Part shown: positions 5,914 to 9,106 of the stretch, piece after piece
Position numbering within the stretch: position 1 is the stretch's first letter
How the letters are laid out: each line of letters opens with the position of its first letter
Assembly: GCA_038522735.1 (NCBI GenBank)
Contig: JBCBJX010000111.1
Span: 1 to 9,106, forward strand
Source of the DNA: JBCBJX01 sp038522735
Lineage (GTDB): Bacteria; Pseudomonadota; Alphaproteobacteria; Caulobacterales; Parvularculaceae
DNA length: 9,106 nucleotides
Direction of reading: 5' to 3'
Notes under the pieces: generated by a model
Databases searched by the model: none
What the model was told of the DNA's origin: nothing
The model's input: only the letters and a program-made list of their open reading frames with translations
Translations under genes and position numbers: made by a program

Positions 5914-7316
5914 TGCGCGGTTTCGTCGTTTTTGCGCTCAGCCTCTGGGGCTGGGCCGGCGCCGCGCACGCGCAAACGCTGTCGCCGGACGAACTCCTCA
6001 GCTCTTCGGCGCGTCACGCGCCGGCGATCCTGCAGGCGCTCGCTGATGTTCGGGCGGCCGAAGGCGATGCGCTGGCAACTCGCGGCGCTTTCGACCTCGT
6101 CTTCGGGACCTCGCAGGTTTCTTACGTCAACGGATTTTACGACGGCCACTATGTCGATACGTCCGTTTCGCAGAACCTCGGCCCCTTCGGCGCCCGGGTC
6201 TATGGCGGATACCGCGTCTCCCGCGGCGATTTTCCGATCTATGAGGACTTCAACTTCACCAATCGCGGCGGCGCCGCGCGGATCGGCGTCCTTTTTTCGC
6301 TTCTGAAGGACCGTGCGATCGACGACCGGCGCTTCGCCGTCCGCGACGCGCGGCTCGCCGCCGACATCGCGTCCCTCGAACAGGCTCTGACGAGCATCGG
6401 CGTGCAGCGCCAGGCTCTCGGCGCTTACTGGCGCTGGGTCGCCGCCGGGCGAGAGCTTTCCGTCTACGAAGATCTCCTCCGCCTCGCAGAGGTGCGCCAG
6501 ACCAATCTTGAGCGGCAGGTGCGCGCGGGCGCCCGGGCGGCGATCTTCCTCACAGAGAACCGCCAGAACCTGCTGCGCCGTCGCGCGCTGGTCGCAGACG
6601 CCCGGCGCGCCTTCGAGGCCGCCGCCATCGAGCTCTCTTTCTACTATCGCGACGAAAACGGCCTGCCGCAGATGCCCACGCGGGCCGCGCTGCCGCTGGA
6701 AAACGGAGCCCTCGGACTGGCCGACCCGATCTCCGACGTCTCGCCGGAGGGCGCGCTTCTTCAGCGCCCGGAACTCGCCTCGCTCCGCGTCGCCCTCGAT
6801 CAGGCCCGGAACCGCCTCGCACTCGCCGAGAACGAGCTCGCCCCGAAGCTTGATCTGAAGGCTGATCTTGAGAACGATTTCGGCGCGATCGGGGAGGGGG
6901 GCGTCTCCCGGGACGCAACCGACATCAAGGTCGGCGTCGAGTTCTCCGTACCCCTCCAGCGTCGGGCCGGCCGCGGCGCCCGGGCCCGCGCCGAAGCGGA
7001 GATCGACGCCCTGCGCGCCCGCGAGCGCGCAACCCGCGACCGCATCGAGAACGAGATCCGCACCATCCTCATGACCCTAGACGCGACGCGCGAGATCGCC
7101 GGCATCGCGGGCGAGGAGGTAGACCAGGCCGACACGATGGCGCGGGCGGAGCGCCGTCGGTTCGAAAGCGGGGCGAGCGACTTCTTCCTCGTCAATCTCC
7201 GTGAGGAGGCGGCGGCCGACTCTCGCATCCGGCTCTATCAGGCGGTGTTGCGCGCCCGGCTCTCGGACGCCGACTTCCGCGCCGCTTCGGTCGATACCGA
7301 GGCTCTCGGGCTATAG
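5913..7316 (+). CDS. TolC-family outer-membrane channel protein
   Basis: The product is 467 residues. It begins with a Sec signal peptide (MRGFVVFALSLWGWAGAAHA, predicted cleavage after residue 20, before QTLS). The mature part shows the duplicated outer-membrane efflux protein pattern: long amphipathic helices with regular Ala, Arg and Glu, broken by beta segments such as FGTSQVSYVNGFYDGHYVD (about 64-82) and a second one near ATDIKVGVEFSVPL, then another helical pair ending near the C-terminus. It would trimerise as the outer-membrane duct and periplasmic tunnel for the HlyD adaptor encoded just upstream. Its ATG shares one base with the HlyD stop (TGATG, 5911-5915), so translation is probably coupled, with no strong ribosome binding site of its own. 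It ends the export operon, and an 81-nt gap follows. Confidence 0.92.
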   Translation: MRGFVVFALSLWGWAGAAHAQTLSPDELLSSSARHAPAILQALADVRAAEGDALATRGAFDLVFGTSQVSYVNGFYDGHYVDTSVSQNLGPFGARVYGGYRVSRGDFPIYEDFNFTNRGGAARIGVLFSLLKDRAIDDRRFAVRDARLAADIASLEQALTSIGVQRQALGAYWRWVAAGRELSVYEDLLRLAEVRQTNLERQVRAGARAAIFLTENRQNLLRRRALVADARRAFEAAAIELSFYYRDENGLPQMPTRAALPLENGALGLADPISDVSPEGALLQRPELASLRVALDQARNRLALAENELAPKLDLKADLENDFGAIGEGGVSRDATDIKVGVEFSVPLQRRAGRGARARAEAEIDALRARERATRDRIENEIRTILMTLDATREIAGIAGEEVDQADTMARAERRRFESGASDFFLVNLREEAAADSRIRLYQAVLRARLSDADFRAASVDTEALGL

Positions 7317-7397
7317 GGGTGCAGACGGTTCCGTCGCGCTTCAGACACAGCCCTGCGACAATCCTTCGGCAGTTTCTCCTGAACGAGGGAGGAGCCG

Positions 7398-8732
7398 ATG
7401 AGTATCGACGCCGCGATCGCTGCGACGCGTTTCGGTCTCGGCGCGAGGCCGGGCGACATCCGCGAAATCGCGGACGCCCCCAGGGAGCGCCTGAGGGCGC
7501 AACTCGGTCCCGCCGGTGAGCCGAAAGCGCTTCGTGGCCTGAAAAGCGCGGATGAGGCTTTCGGGCCGTTCGCCGAGGCTTATGGCGGCGGCCGGTCGCA
7601 GGATCGCGAACAACGGCGCGAGGCGATCTCCCAAGGCCTTTCGGGATACGCCGACGAGGTCGCCGCGCGCACTGACGTCGCCGTTAGGACGGACGCGCCC
7701 TATCAGGAGCGGCTCGTCCGGTTCTGGTCGAACCACTTCACCGTCGCAATCAACAAACCGCAGATGACGCCGCTGGTCGGTCCGTTCGAGCGCGAGGCGA
7801 TCCGTCCCCATACGACCGGTAAATTCGTCGATATGCTGCTCGCGGTCTACCGCCACCCGGCGATGCTGTTCTATCTCGACAACGCCCAGTCGGTCGGTCC
7901 GAACTCGCCGATCGGCGCGCGGGTCGGACGGGGGTTGAATGAAAACCTCGCGCGGGAAGCGCTGGAGCTGCACACCGTCGGCGTCGATGGCGGCTATACC
8001 CAGGAGGATGTGGAGGAGTTCGCCCGCGCGCTGACCGGCTGGTCCGTCGGCTCGCGGCGCCTCGGCGGGCGCCCCGGAACCTTCGTCTATCAGGATCGCA
8101 TCCACGAGCCCGGCCGCCGCCGCGTTCTCGGGCGGGTCTATCGCGACCGCGGCGAGCGGCAGGCGGAGGAAATCCTCAAGGACCTCGCCGAGCACCCGGC
8201 GACCGCGCGCCGGATCGCCCGCAAGCTCGCGACCCACTTCATCGCGGATCAGCCGCCCGAAGACGCCGTCCGCCGGCTTGAGCGCGTCTATCGGCGCACG
8301 GACGGCGATCTGAAAGCGCTCGCGGAGGCGTTGATCGATCTCGACGTCGCCTGGTCGCCCGACGCGCGGAAGGTGAAGAGGCCCGAGGAATTTCTGATCT
8401 CCGTCTGGCGGGGTCTCGGCGGATCGCCGCCGGCGATCCGGGCCCTGACGGCGAGTTACCTCAACCTCGGTCAGCAGCCCTTCCGCGCGCCGTCGCCGGA
8501 AGGCTGGCCGGACGAAGCAGACGCGTGGATCGGCCCGGACGCGGTGAAAAAGCGTCTCGAATGGGCCCAGGCCGTCGCCTATCGGTTTCCCCGCGTGCGG
8601 CCGACGGAGTTTCTTGACACCGTCCTCGGCGACCTCGCCCGGCCGGAAACCCGTTTCGAGGTCCGCGGCGCCGACAGCGCCGCCCAGGGTCTCGTCCTCG
8701 CCTTCATGAGCCCGGAGTTCCTGCGCCGATGA
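7398..8732 (+). CDS. DUF1800 family protein
   Basis: The product is 444 residues and matches the DUF1800 hallmarks: ATRFGLGARPGD near the N-terminus (9-20), RLVRFWSNHFTV (105-116), HPAMLFYLDNAQS (153-165), NENLAREALELHTVGVDGGY (181-200) and ALTGWSV (211-217). The biochemical role of the family is unknown. It commonly sits beside a DUF1501 gene, as here, where the stop overlaps the DUF1501 start (ATGA, 8729-8732). GGGAGG ends 5 nt before the ATG at 7398, a strong ribosome binding site. No signal peptide is evident at the N-terminus, unlike its DUF1501 partner. The 81-nt gap to tolC leaves open whether it is cotranscribed with the export operon. No damage is seen. Confidence 0.93.
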   Translation: MSIDAAIAATRFGLGARPGDIREIADAPRERLRAQLGPAGEPKALRGLKSADEAFGPFAEAYGGGRSQDREQRREAISQGLSGYADEVAARTDVAVRTDAPYQERLVRFWSNHFTVAINKPQMTPLVGPFEREAIRPHTTGKFVDMLLAVYRHPAMLFYLDNAQSVGPNSPIGARVGRGLNENLAREALELHTVGVDGGYTQEDVEEFARALTGWSVGSRRLGGRPGTFVYQDRIHEPGRRRVLGRVYRDRGERQAEEILKDLAEHPATARRIARKLATHFIADQPPEDAVRRLERVYRRTDGDLKALAEALIDLDVAWSPDARKVKRPEEFLISVWRGLGGSPPAIRALTASYLNLGQQPFRAPSPEGWPDEADAWIGPDAVKKRLEWAQAVAYRFPRVRPTEFLDTVLGDLARPETRFEVRGADSAAQGLVLAFMSPEFLRR

Positions 8733-9106
8733 CCCGCCTGATCGCACCGAACCGCCGCCTGTTCCTCACCGCCGCCTCGGCCGGGGCTGTCGCCCTGTCG
8801 ATGGGACCGCACCGCCTCGCCGCCGCGCCGCGCGATATTGCGGGCCGCACGCTGATGGTGATCATTCTGCGGGGCGCCCTCGACGGTCTCGCCGCCGCGC
8901 CGCCCTTCGGCGATCCGGCGCTCGAAGGCCTCCGCCGCGAGCTTTTGCCGCCAGAGCCTGGGCGGGGAGAGAACGCGGCGCTTTCGCTGGACAACGGCTT
9001 CGCTCTGCACCCGGCGCTTCGCACTGTCCACGGACGTTACACGCAAGGCGAGGCGGCGATCCTGCACGCGACGGCGACGCCCTATCGCGAGCGCTCCCAT
9101 TTCGAC
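8729..9106 (+). CDS. DUF1501 family protein, Tat-exported (C-terminus beyond window)
   Basis: From the ATG at 8729, 126 residues run in frame to the window edge without a stop. The N-terminus has a twin-arginine export motif (NRRLFLTAASAGA, 8-20) followed by a short hydrophobic stretch and an Ala-rich cleavage region (RLAAAPRD, about 29-36). Export folded to the periplasm is therefore likely. The mature start shows DUF1501 signatures: MVIILRGALDGL (43-54), FALHPAL (91-97), and HATATPYRERSHFD (113-126), the conserved segment ending in SHFD. The family is distantly related to alkaline phosphatase and sulfatase-like enzymes, but its reaction is unknown. The ATGA overlap with the DUF1800 gene indicates translational coupling and a shared function. 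About two thirds of the usual length lies outside the window. Confidence 0.9.
   Translation, partial: MTRLIAPNRRLFLTAASAGAVALSMGPHRLAAAPRDIAGRTLMVIILRGALDGLAAAPPFGDPALEGLRRELLPPEPGRGENAALSLDNGFALHPALRTVHGRYTQGEAAILHATATPYRERSHFD

Noticed and set aside
7324..7335. GACGG-TT-CCGTC hairpin after tolC as a terminator
   Set aside because: The stem is 5 bp with a 2-nt loop that is sterically unlikely, and no T-run follows.
7341..8747. Long open frame (468 codons) antisense to the DUF1800 gene
   Set aside because: The opposite strand carries a clear DUF1800 protein with conserved motifs. The antisense frame is Arg/Pro/Asp-rich, has no recognisable domain, and is expected from GC-rich codon use.

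Overview
The window reads as high-GC proteobacterial DNA, most likely from an alphaproteobacterium. This rests on GC-rich codon use, tightly overlapping start/stop codons, and a tripartite export operon next to a DUF1800/DUF1501 pair. The species is not resolvable from the sequence. Two halves point away from each other from a short divergent gap at about 3022-3062.

Left half, minus strand (3021 down to 1): a prophage or prophage-like segment. In transcription order it encodes an unrecognised acidic protein (2611-3021), a winged-helix DNA-binding protein of replication-initiator type (1892-2614), a terminase large subunit with intact ATPase and nuclease motifs (249-1805), and an HNH endonuclease that runs off the left edge (1-252). 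Start/stop overlaps of the ATGA type link the first gene to the second and the third to the fourth; the terminase also has an alternative ATGA start. Inside the initiator gene lie three quasi-palindromic 18-19 bp repeats at exactly 33-bp spacing, followed by a 53-bp AT-rich tract. This arrangement resembles the lambda origin inside gene O. No separate small terminase gene, integrase or attachment site is visible.

Right half, plus strand (3063-7316): a three-gene export operon of ABC-exporter-like membrane protein, HlyD-type periplasmic adaptor and TolC-type outer-membrane channel, with a 4-nt gap and then a TGATG overlap. The ABC protein keeps the six-helix membrane domain and a full-length nucleotide-binding-domain fold, but every ATP-handling motif (Walker A, Q-loop, signature, Walker B with its catalytic Glu, switch His) is replaced. 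The frame is intact, so this looks like a maintained pseudo-ATPase rather than a decaying gene.

After an 81-nt gap come a DUF1800 protein (7398-8732) and, overlapping it by ATGA, the start of a DUF1501 protein with a twin-arginine signal (8729 to the right edge). These two families commonly occur as a pair of unknown function. No tRNA, rRNA, CRISPR array or insertion sequence was seen, and no stretch over 300 bases lacks a gene.
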